The notes: generated by a model from the letters alone, not told the origin. A stretch of 64,000 bases of DNA from Pseudonocardia kujensis (GCF_021283305.1 NZ_JAJSOK010000036.1:1-64000); one strand, 5' to 3'. Shown: positions 1 to 8,311, numbered from the stretch's first letter. Made by a program: numbers and translations.

Positions 1-1210
1 CGGGGTGGGTGTGCTCCTCGCGGAAGGTGCGTGACTGCGCGAGCAGCGCCTGCTGGATCTCGTCGAGCAGGCCCGCGGCGACGCGCGCGGCGCCGGCGAG
101 CGGGGCCGCGCTCTTGCTGCGGTCGTCCCGGCGGACCAGCGTGGCCTGCCCGGACGCCAGCTCCCGCGCGCCGAGCTCGATCCGCACCGGCACGCCCTTG
201 ATCTCCCACTCCACCGAGCGGCGCCCGAACGACGTGTGGGTCCGGTCGTCGACATGCGCTCGGACGCCCGCGGCGCGCAGCTCCGCCGCGAGACGCGCGG
301 CCGCCGCGGCGCCCTCGGTCCCCGCGTCGAGCTGCAGGACCACCACCTGGTGGGGCGCGATCGCCGGGGGCAGGCGCAGCCCGTGGTCGTCGCCGTGGAC
401 CATGATCACCCCGCCGACCATCCGGGTCGACGTGCCCCACGAGGTGGTGGCGGCGGAGCGGCGTTCCCCGGCGGCGTCGGAGTACCGGATGTCGAAGGCG
501 CGGGCGAAGTTGTGGCCCAGGTCGTGGCTGGTGCCCATCTGCAGCGCCTTGCCGTCGCGCATCAGCGCCTCGCAGGTGTAGGTGTGCTCGGCCCCGGCGA
601 ACCGCTCGCCCGGCGACTTCTCGCCGGTCACCACCGAGATCGCCAGCGTCTCCTCCATGAACCGCCGGTAGACCTCGAGCATGCGCCGGGTCTCCTCGTC
701 CGCCTCCTCGCGGGTGGCGTGGGCGGTGTGCCCCTCCTGCCACAGGAACTCGGTGGTGCGCAGGAACAGTCGCGGCCGCAGCTCCCAGCGCACCACGCTG
801 TTCCAGAGGTTGAGCATCAGCGGCAGGTCCCGGTGGGACTGGACCCACCGGGCGAAGTAGTGGTTGACGACCGTCTCGGAGGTGGGGCGCACGGCCAGCG
901 GCTCGGCGAGCTCCTCCCCGCCGCCGTGGGTCACCACGGCCAGCTCCGGGGAGAAGCCGTCGACGTGCTCCTGCTCCTTCTCGAGGAAGCTCATCGGGAT
1001 GAACATCGGGAACGCCGCGTTCACGGCACCGGTCGCCTTGATCCGCCGGTCCATGTCGGCCTGCATGAGCTCCCAGATCGCGTAGCCCCACGGTCGGACG
1101 ACCATGCTCCCGCGCACCGGGCCGGTCTCGGCCAGTTCGGCGCGAGCGACGACGTCCTGGTACCAGGCGGGGAAGTTCGCCGCCTGCGGGGTGAGCACTG
1201 CCTTGGCCAC
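1..1210 (-). CDS. proS: Proline--tRNA ligase, 3'-truncated by the window edge
   Basis: This enzyme charges tRNA-Pro with proline in the cytoplasm. The visible 403 codons begin MAKAVLTPQAANFPAWYQ (GTG initiator) and continue through the class II core, with GAVNAAFPMFIPMSFLEKE, VVRWELRPRLFLRTTEFLWQ and GTSHDLGHNFARAFDI, then part of the anticodon-binding domain. This is the short archaeal/eukaryote-like ProS without an editing insertion, common in actinobacteria. The GTG at 1210 is chosen because it gives the family's usual N-terminus and has a GGAA-type SD upstream. The C-terminus lies beyond base 1. It is the only clear housekeeping gene in the window. Confidence 0.93.
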   Translation of the reverse strand, partial: MAKAVLTPQAANFPAWYQDVVARAELAETGPVRGSMVVRPWGYAIWELMQADMDRRIKATGAVNAAFPMFIPMSFLEKEQEHVDGFSPELAVVTHGGGEELAEPLAVRPTSETVVNHYFARWVQSHRDLPLMLNLWNSVVRWELRPRLFLRTTEFLWQEGHTAHATREEADEETRRMLEVYRRFMEETLAISVVTGEKSPGERFAGAEHTYTCEALMRDGKALQMGTSHDLGHNFARAFDIRYSDAAGERRSAATTSWGTSTRMVGGVIMVHGDDHGLRLPPAIAPHQVVVLQLDAGTEGAAAAARLAAELRAAGVRAHVDDRTHTSFGRRSVEWEIKGVPVRIELGARELASGQATLVRRDDRSKSAAPLAGAARVAAGLLDEIQQALLAQSRTFREEHTHP

Positions 1211-1319
1211 GTTCCGGTCTTCCGCTGCGGGCGTGCCCGGGGCACACCGGGAATCATGAGCTGACAGCGGGAACGCTAGCCGGGCCGGGCAACCGGTTAT
1301 GCCGGCCGCGGAGGTCGGC

Positions 1320-2096
1320 TCAGTACGCGCGGCGGGAGATCGCGAGCGCCGCGCGCTGCAGCTCGAGGCCCAGTTCGGGCACGCGCTCGGCGGGGATGTC
1401 GGCCAGCGCCCCGGTCACCTGGACGGCGGCGGTGGCGGCGCCCTCCGCGTCGAGCACGGGGGCGGCGACCGAGGCCATGCCGGGCTCGCGCTCCCCCCGC
1501 GCCTGGGAGTAGCCGCGCTCGCGGATGCTCCGGAGTTCGGCGACGAAGTCGTCCCGGTCGACGGTCGTCCCGTTGGCGAGCGTGTGGTCGCCGAGCTGGG
1601 CCAGGAACTCCTCGAGCTCCGCGGGCTCCATGTGGGCGGCGAGCGCCTTACCGGCGCCGAGGTGCAGGGGCAGGCGCTCGCCGATGGGCAGTTCGTAGCG
1701 CAGCGGTGCGTCCCCCGCGACGCGCGCGAGCACCACCCGCGACCAGCCGAGACGCTTGAACAGCGAGGCGGTCAGCCCGGTGGCGCCGGCCAGGTCCTGC
1801 AGGACCGGCCGCGCGGCGCCGACCAGCGGGCTGCTGGTGAGGTAGGCGTGCGCGCCGAAGATCAGCCCGACGCCGGGGCGGTAGCCGTTGGCGTCCCGTT
1901 CGACCCGGCCGCGGGCCTCGAGCACACCGAGGATTCGCTGGGTCGTGGCGACGGGCAGCCCGGCCCGCCGGGCGATCTCGCTCAGGCGCAACGCGTGGTG
2001 GCCGGCGTCGAGGACCTCGAGCACGTCGAGGGCACGCTCGAGCGACCGCATGCTCGTCGCGGGCTTCGCCTGCTCCACCGTCCCGGTCCCCCTCAC
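1320..2096 (-). CDS. IclR-family transcriptional regulator
   Basis: A 258-residue DNA-binding regulator with an N-terminal winged helix (about residues 16-75, containing LSEIARRAGLPVATTQRIL) and an IclR effector-binding domain (about 85-255, with LGAGKALAAHMEP and the GYSQARGEREPGMASVAAPV stretch). The start is a GTG. The gene lies just downstream of the cyclase gene and on the same strand. A 14-bp palindromic site sits directly upstream at 2115-2128, and an identical copy precedes the TRAP/fusion operon at 6248-6261. I infer that it controls both that operon and itself. The effector is unknown; a small carboxylate carried or cleaved by the neighbours is plausible. Confidence 0.88.
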   Translation of the reverse strand: MRGTGTVEQAKPATSMRSLERALDVLEVLDAGHHALRLSEIARRAGLPVATTQRILGVLEARGRVERDANGYRPGVGLIFGAHAYLTSSPLVGAARPVLQDLAGATGLTASLFKRLGWSRVVLARVAGDAPLRYELPIGERLPLHLGAGKALAAHMEPAELEEFLAQLGDHTLANGTTVDRDDFVAELRSIRERGYSQARGEREPGMASVAAPVLDAEGAATAAVQVTGALADIPAERVPELGLELQRAALAISRRAY

Positions 2097-2114
2097 CTCG
2101 GCCGGTCGTCATCC

Positions 2115-2128
2115 TTCCACACAGTGGT
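2115..2128. promoter_or_regulatory. Putative IclR operator, copy 1
   Basis: TTCCACACAGTGGT, read on the other strand as ACCACTGTGTGGAA, has CCAC/GTGG half-sites around TGT. It lies between the cyclase stop and the iclR start. The same 14 bases recur exactly at 6248-6261. A repeated palindrome at two promoters of one gene set suggests the binding site of the local IclR protein. Confidence 0.6.
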
Positions 2129-2158
2129 GAGGCCTCCCGTTCCCACCGCAGCCCGTCC

Positions 2159-3145
2159 TCACCGCAGCGCGGTCGCGTTGGGCGGCGAGCCGACCCCGCC
2201 GACGAGGTGCAGCGGCTTGACGACGACCAGGGCGTCCCACCGGCCGTGGATCCTGCTGTCGGCGACGAGGTCGGTGAGGTTCCACAGCTCGCCGAGCGGG
2301 ACGCCGAGCTTGGCGATCAGCTCCTGGTGCATCATCCCGGCGTCCTCGGGGGCGCTCTCCACATACGTGTCGGCGGCGACGGGCAGGACCTCGACGGCGA
2401 AGGTGTCGGTCGCGAACAGGGCCACCTGGTGGTCCCACAGCCACTCGGGCAGGTCGAGGGTCTGCCGGAAGCCGGTGGCGCGGCGGGCGTCGCGGACCTC
2501 GGCCCGCAGGTCGGCGCCGGCGTCGAGGAACCAGCGCGCCCAGCCGGTGTGCACGAGCACGACGTCCCCCGGGCGCACCCGCTCGCCCTGGGCGTCGAGC
2601 GCGCGGTCCAGGACGTCCACGTCCAGCGCGGGTCCACCGCGGTGGTCCAGCGGGGTGCCCTCGGCGGCGAGGAACCCCTCGACGTCGACCAGCACCCCGC
2701 GCCCGACGACGGGCTTCTCGGCCCACCGCTGCACGCCGAGGGCGGGGTGGCCGACGCGGATGTCCGCGTCGGGGACGCCGTTGTAGAAGCCGTGCCCGGA
2801 GGCGCGCCGGTGCCGCAGCCCGTCGACCTGGGAGGTGGCCTGCAGGTAGAAGCCGTGGAGGACGTCGTCGCGCGCCTCCGCGTGCGCGGCGAGGAGCTCG
2901 TGGCGTGGCGCCGAGCGGGCGCGGGCCATGGGCGGGTCGAAGGCGTCGAGGGCGTGGTCGAGGGAGAAGACGGCGCCCCGGGTGACGACCGCGACGCCGT
3001 CGAGCACCTGCGCGGGGCCCGCGAAGTTGGCGGTGCCGCGCTCGGGGTCCTCGCGGAAGACGCCCCAGCTGGAGCCCGGCGGGAGGTGCCCACGCAGCTC
3101 GGCGTAGGTGGGCACGTCCATCCGCGTGCCGACGGCGTCAGTCAT
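2159..3145 (-). CDS. Cyclase-family (kynurenine-formamidase-like) metal hydrolase
   Basis: A 328-residue protein of the cyclase family (PF04199), whose members include arylformamidases and isatin hydrolases that hydrolyse amide or lactam-type substrates with a metal bound by a His/Asp cluster. Family-like stretches are the N-terminal NFAGPAQVLDGVAVVTRGAVF, the central SGHGFYNGVPDADIRVGH and VRPGDVVLVHTGWARW, and the C-terminal HQELIAKLGVPLGELWNLTDL. It starts at ATG 3145, overlapping the end of the small membrane-protein gene by 8 bases, so it is probably the last structural gene of the operon. With a transporter and an aldolase-type enzyme upstream, it likely opens or processes an imported organic acid; the substrate cannot be told. 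Confidence 0.82.
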   Translation of the reverse strand: MTDAVGTRMDVPTYAELRGHLPPGSSWGVFREDPERGTANFAGPAQVLDGVAVVTRGAVFSLDHALDAFDPPMARARSAPRHELLAAHAEARDDVLHGFYLQATSQVDGLRHRRASGHGFYNGVPDADIRVGHPALGVQRWAEKPVVGRGVLVDVEGFLAAEGTPLDHRGGPALDVDVLDRALDAQGERVRPGDVVLVHTGWARWFLDAGADLRAEVRDARRATGFRQTLDLPEWLWDHQVALFATDTFAVEVLPVAADTYVESAPEDAGMMHQELIAKLGVPLGELWNLTDLVADSRIHGRWDALVVVKPLHLVGGVGSPPNATALR

Positions 3146-3428
3146 CCTCGGCGTCCTCCGGCTCGCCGTGCCCGTCCGGACCGTTGCGGTAGGACAGCGC
3201 GAAGGACAGCAAGCCCGAGACCGAGGCGCCGCCGAACGCGTAGGGGGCCACGGCGGATGCCCACTGCCGCGCCGCGGTGGCGTCGCCGGCGGCGAGGGTC
3301 ACGACCTGGCCGACCACGATCGCCAGACCGGCGAGCAGGAAGAACACGACGGACAGGGCGAACAGGAAGGTGGTGATCCGGGTGGCCCCGGCCGGGGCGG
3401 GGGCCGGTGGGCTCATCGTCGAACTCAT
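3138..3428 (-). CDS. Small two-helix membrane protein of a TRAP-associated operon
   Basis: A 96-residue protein with a Pro/Ala-rich N-terminus, two predicted transmembrane helices (about residues 21-47, TFLFALSVVFFLLAGLAIVV, and 62-80, APYAFGGASVSGLLSFALS) and an acidic tail ending GEPEDAEDD. It has a GAGGAG-type SD and sits between the TRAP permease and the cyclase, overlapping the latter by 8 bases. Canonical DctQ small subunits have four helices, so this is not a normal DctQ. It could be a reduced partner of the permease. I recognise no specific family. Confidence 0.72.
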   Translation of the reverse strand: MSSTMSPPAPAPAGATRITTFLFALSVVFFLLAGLAIVVGQVVTLAAGDATAARQWASAVAPYAFGGASVSGLLSFALSYRNGPDGHGEPEDAEDD

Positions 3429-3473
3429 GGGGCGGGCTCCTCGTCTTCAGGTGGGGCAGGGTCGGGCGGCCGG

Positions 3474-4889
3474 TCAGACGGGCAGGGCGCCGACGGCGAT
3501 CAACACGCCGAGGGCGAGGATCGGCAGGCAGTAGTACTTGAGCAGGGGCAGGAAGGTCTTCACCGGGTCGACCCGGGCGATGCCGGCGGCGACGTAGATC
3601 GGCGCACCCGACGGCGGGGACGCACCCTCGGTGGAGGCGAAGATCAGCACGGCCGCGGCCGCGACGGGTGCCGCGACGCCGGCCCCGGCCAGGGCGACGA
3701 CGGCGACCGGGCCGACCGCGGCCATGGTCGCGCTCGCGGTGAGGGGGATCGCGATCGCCACGATGACGACGCCGATCGCGATCGCCATGATCCAGGCCGG
3801 CGCGGAGAGCCCGGCGAGCACGGCCTCCAGCTGGCCCGCGAGGCCCAGGTCGGCCAGGACGTTCGACGCGGAGAACGCGGCCACGATGGTGATGCCGATG
3901 ACCCCGAAGGACGGTGCGGCCTTCCCGATCGTCGACCACCAGCCGGAGGTGGTGCGCGGCAGGTGCTTGCGACCGAGGAAGAGCACCAGCGCGATCATCA
4001 GGACCGGGATCCAGGTGATCAGACTGATCACGTCCGGCATCGCGTAGGGCTGGGCGGGCAGGGTGGTGCCGTCCGCCAGCTCGACGGGCTTCTTCAACGC
4101 CTCGCCGACGCCGGAGTACGTGCCGAGCGCCTCGGCGACCGGTCCGCGGGTCAGGAGCAACGGCACGAGGATCGGCACGAACAGCAGCAGGGAGGTCCAG
4201 CCGGAGCGCAGGCTGCGCCCGAACGGGATCCGGTCCTGCGCGGCGATCGGCTCGATCCCGTTGCGGCGCACCAGGAAGAAGGCCAGCACGATCCGGTAGC
4301 CCAGGCACCACAGGCCGGCCAACGCGAGCGGCTCGACGATCTCGTCCGGCTGCATGACGCCCTGGGCGGCGAGCCCGCCGACCAGGATGAACATGGTCGC
4401 GGAGAAGGGGAAGCTCACGCCCATCCCCGCACCACCCGCGACGACCGTCGCGGCCAGCTCGGGCCTGACCCCGGAGCGCTTCATCCACGGCACGGTCACC
4501 GACCCGACGGCCGCGGTCACCGCCGCGCCGACGTGCGCGATCGCGCCGAAGATCCCGCCCGCCACGGTGGCGGTGTACACGGGACCGCCCCGCAGCCGAC
4601 CGAGTACGGAGTTGAGCAGGTCGATCAGCTTGTCCAGCACCGGAGTCTTCGTCAGCACGTAGGACATGAACACGAACGCCAGCCCGGCGAACGTGACCTC
4701 CTCCTGCATCGCGTCGAGGAGGGCCTCGCCGATCGATCCCCAGGCCGAGGCACCGTCCGCGACCAGCGCGAACACACAGACCGCGGCGAACCCGAGGATC
4801 ATCGCCTCGCCGATGTTCCGCTTGGCGACCGCGTTCCAGACGATGATCACGCCCACGAACGCGACGAGCGCCCACACCCCCGTCATCAC
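3474..4889 (-). CDS. TRAP-type transporter, large permease (DctM-like)
   Basis: A 471-residue polytopic membrane protein resembling the DctM subunit of tripartite carboxylate transporters. It has repeated hydrophobic helices, conserved Gly-rich re-entrant stretches such as GAIAHVGAAVTAAVGSVTVP and GGAGMGVSFPFSATMFILVG, and a C-terminal EGASPPSGAPIYVAAGIA segment. It would import an organic acid using an ion gradient. The GTG start overlaps the upstream gene's stop by 4 nt (GTGA), implying translational coupling. No periplasmic DctP-type binding protein and no standard four-helix DctQ is encoded anywhere nearby, which is unusual. A related secondary-transporter family remains possible. Confidence 0.78.
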   Translation of the reverse strand: MMTGVWALVAFVGVIIVWNAVAKRNIGEAMILGFAAVCVFALVADGASAWGSIGEALLDAMQEEVTFAGLAFVFMSYVLTKTPVLDKLIDLLNSVLGRLRGGPVYTATVAGGIFGAIAHVGAAVTAAVGSVTVPWMKRSGVRPELAATVVAGGAGMGVSFPFSATMFILVGGLAAQGVMQPDEIVEPLALAGLWCLGYRIVLAFFLVRRNGIEPIAAQDRIPFGRSLRSGWTSLLLFVPILVPLLLTRGPVAEALGTYSGVGEALKKPVELADGTTLPAQPYAMPDVISLITWIPVLMIALVLFLGRKHLPRTTSGWWSTIGKAAPSFGVIGITIVAAFSASNVLADLGLAGQLEAVLAGLSAPAWIMAIAIGVVIVAIAIPLTASATMAAVGPVAVVALAGAGVAAPVAAAAVLIFASTEGASPPSGAPIYVAAGIARVDPVKTFLPLLKYYCLPILALGVLIAVGALPV

Positions 4890-6232
4890 GCGGTCCCGGC
4901 GAGGATCGCGGCGCGGCGCTGCGCCTCGTCGGCCTCCACGGCACGGCCCCCCAGCAGGCTGGCGGCGGCCTCGGCGGCGGGGACGACGATCACGCCGTCG
5001 TCGTCACCGACGACGAGGTCACCGGGTCGCACCACGACCCCGCCGACCGCGACCGGCACGTCGACCTGCCCCGGGCCGTTCTTGTACGGGCCGGCCGGGG
5101 TGACCGCGCGGGCCCACGCGGCGAAGCCGATCTTCTCCAGCTCGCCGACGTCACGCAGCGCGCCGTCGACGACGATCCCCAGCACCCCGCGGCGCTTGGC
5201 CCGCTCGGCCATCAGCTCGCCGAGCAGGGCGCGGGTGGTGTCGCGCTGGCCGTTGACCACGAGCACGTCGCCCGGCCGGGAGACGGCGATGGCGCGGTGC
5301 AGCGCCTGGTTGTCGCCGCTGCGCACCCACACGGTGCGGGCGCGGCCGACCCCCCGCGCACCCTTCCAGAGGGCGTGGATCCCGCCGTCGAGCATGCCCA
5401 TACGGTCCCGTGCGTCGCCGATGTTCGCCACGGCCAGCCCCTCGAAGGCGGCGAGCAGGTCCTCGGTCGGCGCCAGCGCGGCGTCGGCGCGGTCGCGGTG
5501 GAGCTCGGCCGCCGCCCGCGTCATCACCGGCCGGACCCCGATCGAGTCGAGCAGCGCGGCGGCGGCGTCGGACTCGATCGCCCGACGGGCGGCGTGCTTG
5601 AGCGTGCCGTCGTGCAGCCGGTCGACCGCGGCCTCGGCGCCGGAGAGCTCGGCCGCGATCTGCGCCCGCACCCACTCCTCGGCGCCGGCCGCGCGCCCGG
5701 CCGACACCGCCTCGACGACCAGCGCGCCGAGGCCCTTCATGAACGAGCTGCGCAGCAGCTTGCGCGCCGACGCGTCGCCCGGTGCGCCCGCGATGTCCTC
5801 GACGGGAGCGCCGAGCGCGGCGAACACCCGCGCCGCCGCGGCGGACCCCGCGCCGCTGACGACCACGCCGGTCGCCGATCCGTGCGTCGGGACCGAGCCG
5901 ATCACCGAGACGTCGACGAAGCGGGACCCACCCACCGCGGCCGCGATCCGGACCTTCACCGCCGGGTCGGCCGCGTTCATGTCGGCGTAGAGCGCGCCCG
6001 GCTCGAGGTGGCCGGCCACCGAGTCCGCCGCAGCCTCCGCCCCCTTCCCGCCGACCAGGCTGAACACCACCTCGGCGCCCCGCACGGCGTCCTCGGGCCT
6101 CGCCGCCCGGGTCACGCCCTGCGGGGTGGCGTTGTCCGCCGGGTCGTAGCCGGTGACGACCCATCCCTGCGCGACCAGGCCGGTCGCGTACAGCGACCCG
6201 GCCTCTCCCAGCCCCAGAACCGATGCCCGCAC
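4886..6232 (-). CDS. Fusion: 3-hydroxyisobutyrate-dehydrogenase-like NAD(P) domain + RraA-like aldolase domain
   Basis: About 448 residues with two enzyme modules. The N-terminal half is a 6-phosphogluconate/3-hydroxyisobutyrate dehydrogenase-type protein with Rossmann motif VLGLGEAGSLYATGL and a helical C-domain containing KLLRSSFMKGLGALVVEAV. The C-terminal third (about residues 270-430) is an RraA-like/HMG-aldolase-type fold with RPGDVLVVNGQ, LGIVVDGALRDV and a final VVGDDDGVIVVP. The chosen GTG at 6232 has an AAGGAGG SD; the upstream in-frame GTG at 6253 lies inside the operator palindrome. It is the first gene of the operon. The fusion suggests coupled retro-aldol cleavage and oxidoreduction of a hydroxy-keto acid, which is inference. 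Confidence 0.83.
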   Translation of the reverse strand: MRASVLGLGEAGSLYATGLVAQGWVVTGYDPADNATPQGVTRAARPEDAVRGAEVVFSLVGGKGAEAAADSVAGHLEPGALYADMNAADPAVKVRIAAAVGGSRFVDVSVIGSVPTHGSATGVVVSGAGSAAAARVFAALGAPVEDIAGAPGDASARKLLRSSFMKGLGALVVEAVSAGRAAGAEEWVRAQIAAELSGAEAAVDRLHDGTLKHAARRAIESDAAAALLDSIGVRPVMTRAAAELHRDRADAALAPTEDLLAAFEGLAVANIGDARDRMGMLDGGIHALWKGARGVGRARTVWVRSGDNQALHRAIAVSRPGDVLVVNGQRDTTRALLGELMAERAKRRGVLGIVVDGALRDVGELEKIGFAAWARAVTPAGPYKNGPGQVDVPVAVGGVVVRPGDLVVGDDDGVIVVPAAEAAASLLGGRAVEADEAQRRAAILAGTA

Positions 6233-6247
6233 GCTGCCTCCTTGCAG

Positions 6248-6261
6248 TTCCACACAGTGGT
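6248..6261. promoter_or_regulatory. Putative IclR operator, copy 2
   Basis: An exact second copy of TTCCACACAGTGGT, about 15 bp upstream of the start of the fusion gene at the head of the operon. Its position over the probable promoter or 5' leader fits repression or effector-dependent activation by the IclR protein encoded at 1320-2096. Confidence 0.6.
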
Positions 6262-6427
6262 AAGTCTTCTCGTTGCATGAGGAGTATTGCCACGGGTTGG
6301 GAAGCTCGTCAAGGCCGGGTCACCGCAGGAGATCGCCACTCGTGCCAGGCGGGCAGCGCGGTGGTGGGGCCGCCGGGGCCAGGACGAAAGCGGCATCAGG
6401 GACGGGCGGGCAGGGTACGGTCGGCCG

Positions 6428-7177
6428 ATGCTGGCGCGAGCGTGGGGAATGGGCCGGTCCCTGGCGATGTACCACGGCATCCCCGGCCGGCACCGGCGGA
6501 TGGTGCGGTTCTACGGGCAGTTCCTCGGGCCCGGCGACCTCGCGCTCGACGTCGGCGCGCACGTGGGCAGCCGGGTGCGGGCGTGGCGGCGGATCGGGGC
6601 CCGGGTGGTCGCGGTCGAGCCGCAACCGGACTGCGTGCGGGTGCTCCGGCTGTTCTTCGGCCGCGATCCCGGGGTGACGGTCCTGCCCGGCGCCGTCGGC
6701 GCCCGGTCCGGGAGGGCGCGGATCGGGGTCTCGCGCCGCACGCCGACGGTGTCGTCGATGTCGGCGGACTGGATCCGCACCGTCTCCGGCGACGACGGCT
6801 TCTCCCGGGTGCGGTGGGACCACGAGGTCGAGGTCGACGTCGTGACCCTCGACGACCTCGTGGAGACGTACGGCGTCCCGGCCTTCTGCAAGATCGACGT
6901 CGAGGGCTTCGAGGTCGAGGTGCTGACCGGGCTGCACACCCCGCTGCAGGCGCTGTCGTTCGAGTACCTGCCGCCCGCGCACGACGGCGCCCTGGCCGCG
7001 CTCGAGCTCGTGTCCCGCCTCGGGCCCTACACGTACAACTACTCCCCCGTCGAGACCCTGCGGTTCGCGAGCGACCGCTGGCTCACGGCCGGGGAGCTGG
7101 TGCGACTGCTCGAGCGGCACCGCCCGCTCGGCCGCTCCGGCGACGTCTACGCGCGGCTGTCCGCGCCGGCCTCCTGA
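6428..7177 (+). CDS. FkbM-family SAM-dependent methyltransferase
   Basis: A protein of about 249 residues transferring a methyl group from S-adenosylmethionine, probably to a hydroxyl of a sugar or polyketide-like acceptor. Motif I (LALDVGAHVGSRVRAW) is followed by VVAVEPQP. The FkbM signature DDLVETYGVPAFCKIDVEGFEVEVLTGL occupies about residues 140-170 (split here for reading: DDLVETYG, then FCKIDVEGFEVEVL). The frame is open from 6287, but the first 47 codons are not family-like, so ATG 6428 is preferred. The 3' end overlaps the convergent SGNH hydrolase gene by 31 bp. The acceptor is unknown. Confidence 0.82.
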   Translation: MLARAWGMGRSLAMYHGIPGRHRRMVRFYGQFLGPGDLALDVGAHVGSRVRAWRRIGARVVAVEPQPDCVRVLRLFFGRDPGVTVLPGAVGARSGRARIGVSRRTPTVSSMSADWIRTVSGDDGFSRVRWDHEVEVDVVTLDDLVETYGVPAFCKIDVEGFEVEVLTGLHTPLQALSFEYLPPAHDGALAALELVSRLGPYTYNYSPVETLRFASDRWLTAGELVRLLERHRPLGRSGDVYARLSAPAS

Positions 7178-7938
7178 CGCGGCGGCGGGACCGGGACCCA
7201 GTCGACGTACTTGCCCGTGCGGCCGTCGCCGGAGGACCTACCGCGCAGGCGCCGCCCGATCCAGGGCAGGACGTGCTCGCGGTAGTACCGCAGCTCCGCC
7301 GTCAGCCGGCGGTGGCGGGGGGAGTCGGTGCGCACCTCCTGCACCGCCGCGCCCTCGCCGAGCGCTGCGAGGACCAGCGCGGCGACGCGCCGGTGTCCCT
7401 CCGCGTCGAGGTGGAGCCGGTCCGGCGACCAGTACCCGGGCCTGCGGATCTCGGCGTCGTGGAAGACGTCGACGAGCTCGACGCCGTACCGCGCGGCCAT
7501 CTCCGCCACGCGGGTGGTGAGGAGCTCCGCCCGGGTGTGCACGGCCCGCCCGAACGGGAGCTGCGAGGAGGGGTCGGCGCCGCTGAGCAGGACGAGCCGG
7601 ACGCCGGCCTCGGCGCACCGCCGCACGGCCCGCTCCAGCAGCGCGGCCAGCCGGTCGACGTCGGCGCGCGGGCGGAGCATGTCGTTGCCGCCGCCGTTGA
7701 GGGTCATCAGCGTGGGCGCGGGGTCGAGCGCCAGGGCTGCGTCGAGCTGCTCGGTGACGATCGGTTCGAGCAGCCGCCCGCGGACGGCGAGGTTGGCGTA
7801 GTGAATGCCCTCCGGCCGGGTCGCCGCGAGCCCCGCGGCCACCCGGTCGGCCCATCCCCTGGTCGACCCGTCGGGCTGCTCGTCCCCGACGCCCTCCGTG
7901 AAGCTGTCCCCGATCGCCACGTACCGCACGGGCCCCAT
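7147..7938 (-). CDS. SGNH/GDSL-type lipase/esterase
   Basis: A cytoplasmic serine hydrolase of about 263 residues. The nucleophile block is VAIGDSFTEGVGD near the N-terminus, the Asn oxyanion block is LNGGGNDMLRP, and the catalytic Asp/His block is PDRLHLDAEGHRRVA near residue 190. There is no signal peptide. Alternative in-frame starts (GTG 7947, GTG 7929) exist; ATG 7938 is chosen as the only ATG. Typical substrates in the family are acetylated sugars or short acyl esters; none can be assigned here. The gene is convergent with the FkbM gene and overlaps it at the 3' end. Confidence 0.85.
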   Translation of the reverse strand: MGPVRYVAIGDSFTEGVGDEQPDGSTRGWADRVAAGLAATRPEGIHYANLAVRGRLLEPIVTEQLDAALALDPAPTLMTLNGGGNDMLRPRADVDRLAALLERAVRRCAEAGVRLVLLSGADPSSQLPFGRAVHTRAELLTTRVAEMAARYGVELVDVFHDAEIRRPGYWSPDRLHLDAEGHRRVAALVLAALGEGAAVQEVRTDSPRHRRLTAELRYYREHVLPWIGRRLRGRSSGDGRTGKYVDWVPVPPPRQEAGADSRA

Positions 7939-7990
7939 TGTCCCCACGACGAGCCGCGGCCCCCGAGGGCCTCGCTGAGCGAACGTTCGT

Positions 7991-8173
7991 CAAGTAGGGT
8001 CGGAGCCGGTCAGCATCGCGAGTACCGAGCGGGCGACCGCGCCCCGCCAGGCTTCCTACCGGCAGGCCGAGTGGGCCGCGAAGCGGTCGGCCGGCGGCTC
8101 GGTCGACGACGCCGACGGCCCGTCGGGCAACGGCGTACGCCCGGAGGCGGGGCGGGAGTCGAGCTTCGGCTGA
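7991..8173 (+). other. Coding-like fragment without a start codon
   Basis: An open frame ending at TGA 8171-8173 shows strong GC3 bias over about 54 codons (reading SIASTERATAPRQASYRQAE and onward) but has no ATG or GTG initiator. A GGAGCCG SD-like string is followed by GTC where a GTG would be expected. It may be a decayed small gene or the remnant of a larger one. I do not recognise the peptide. The rest of 7948-8311 holds only the presumed promoter of the MFS gene. Confidence 0.3.
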
Positions 8174-8311
8174 TCCCCCGGCGGACGGGCACGTCCCCCG
8201 ATCACCCGAGCCCGGGATCCCCCCGGGGCCCGGTCGGCCGGTCGATCCCGGCGGCGTCCTCACCGGACGACCCTCTGGATCACCGCACCACACCGACCGG
8301 AAGAGGGAACC

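Noticed and set aside
236-1264. Long plus-strand frame opposite proS
   Set aside because: It is an antisense shadow: the minus strand encodes a clear prolyl-tRNA synthetase, and the plus frame is a low-complexity Arg/Gly/Pro/His translation.
3108-5990. A 960-codon plus-strand frame opposite the TRAP operon
   Set aside because: GC-rich actinobacterial genes produce long antisense frames. This one has no domains and highly biased composition, and it lies over well-supported minus-strand genes.
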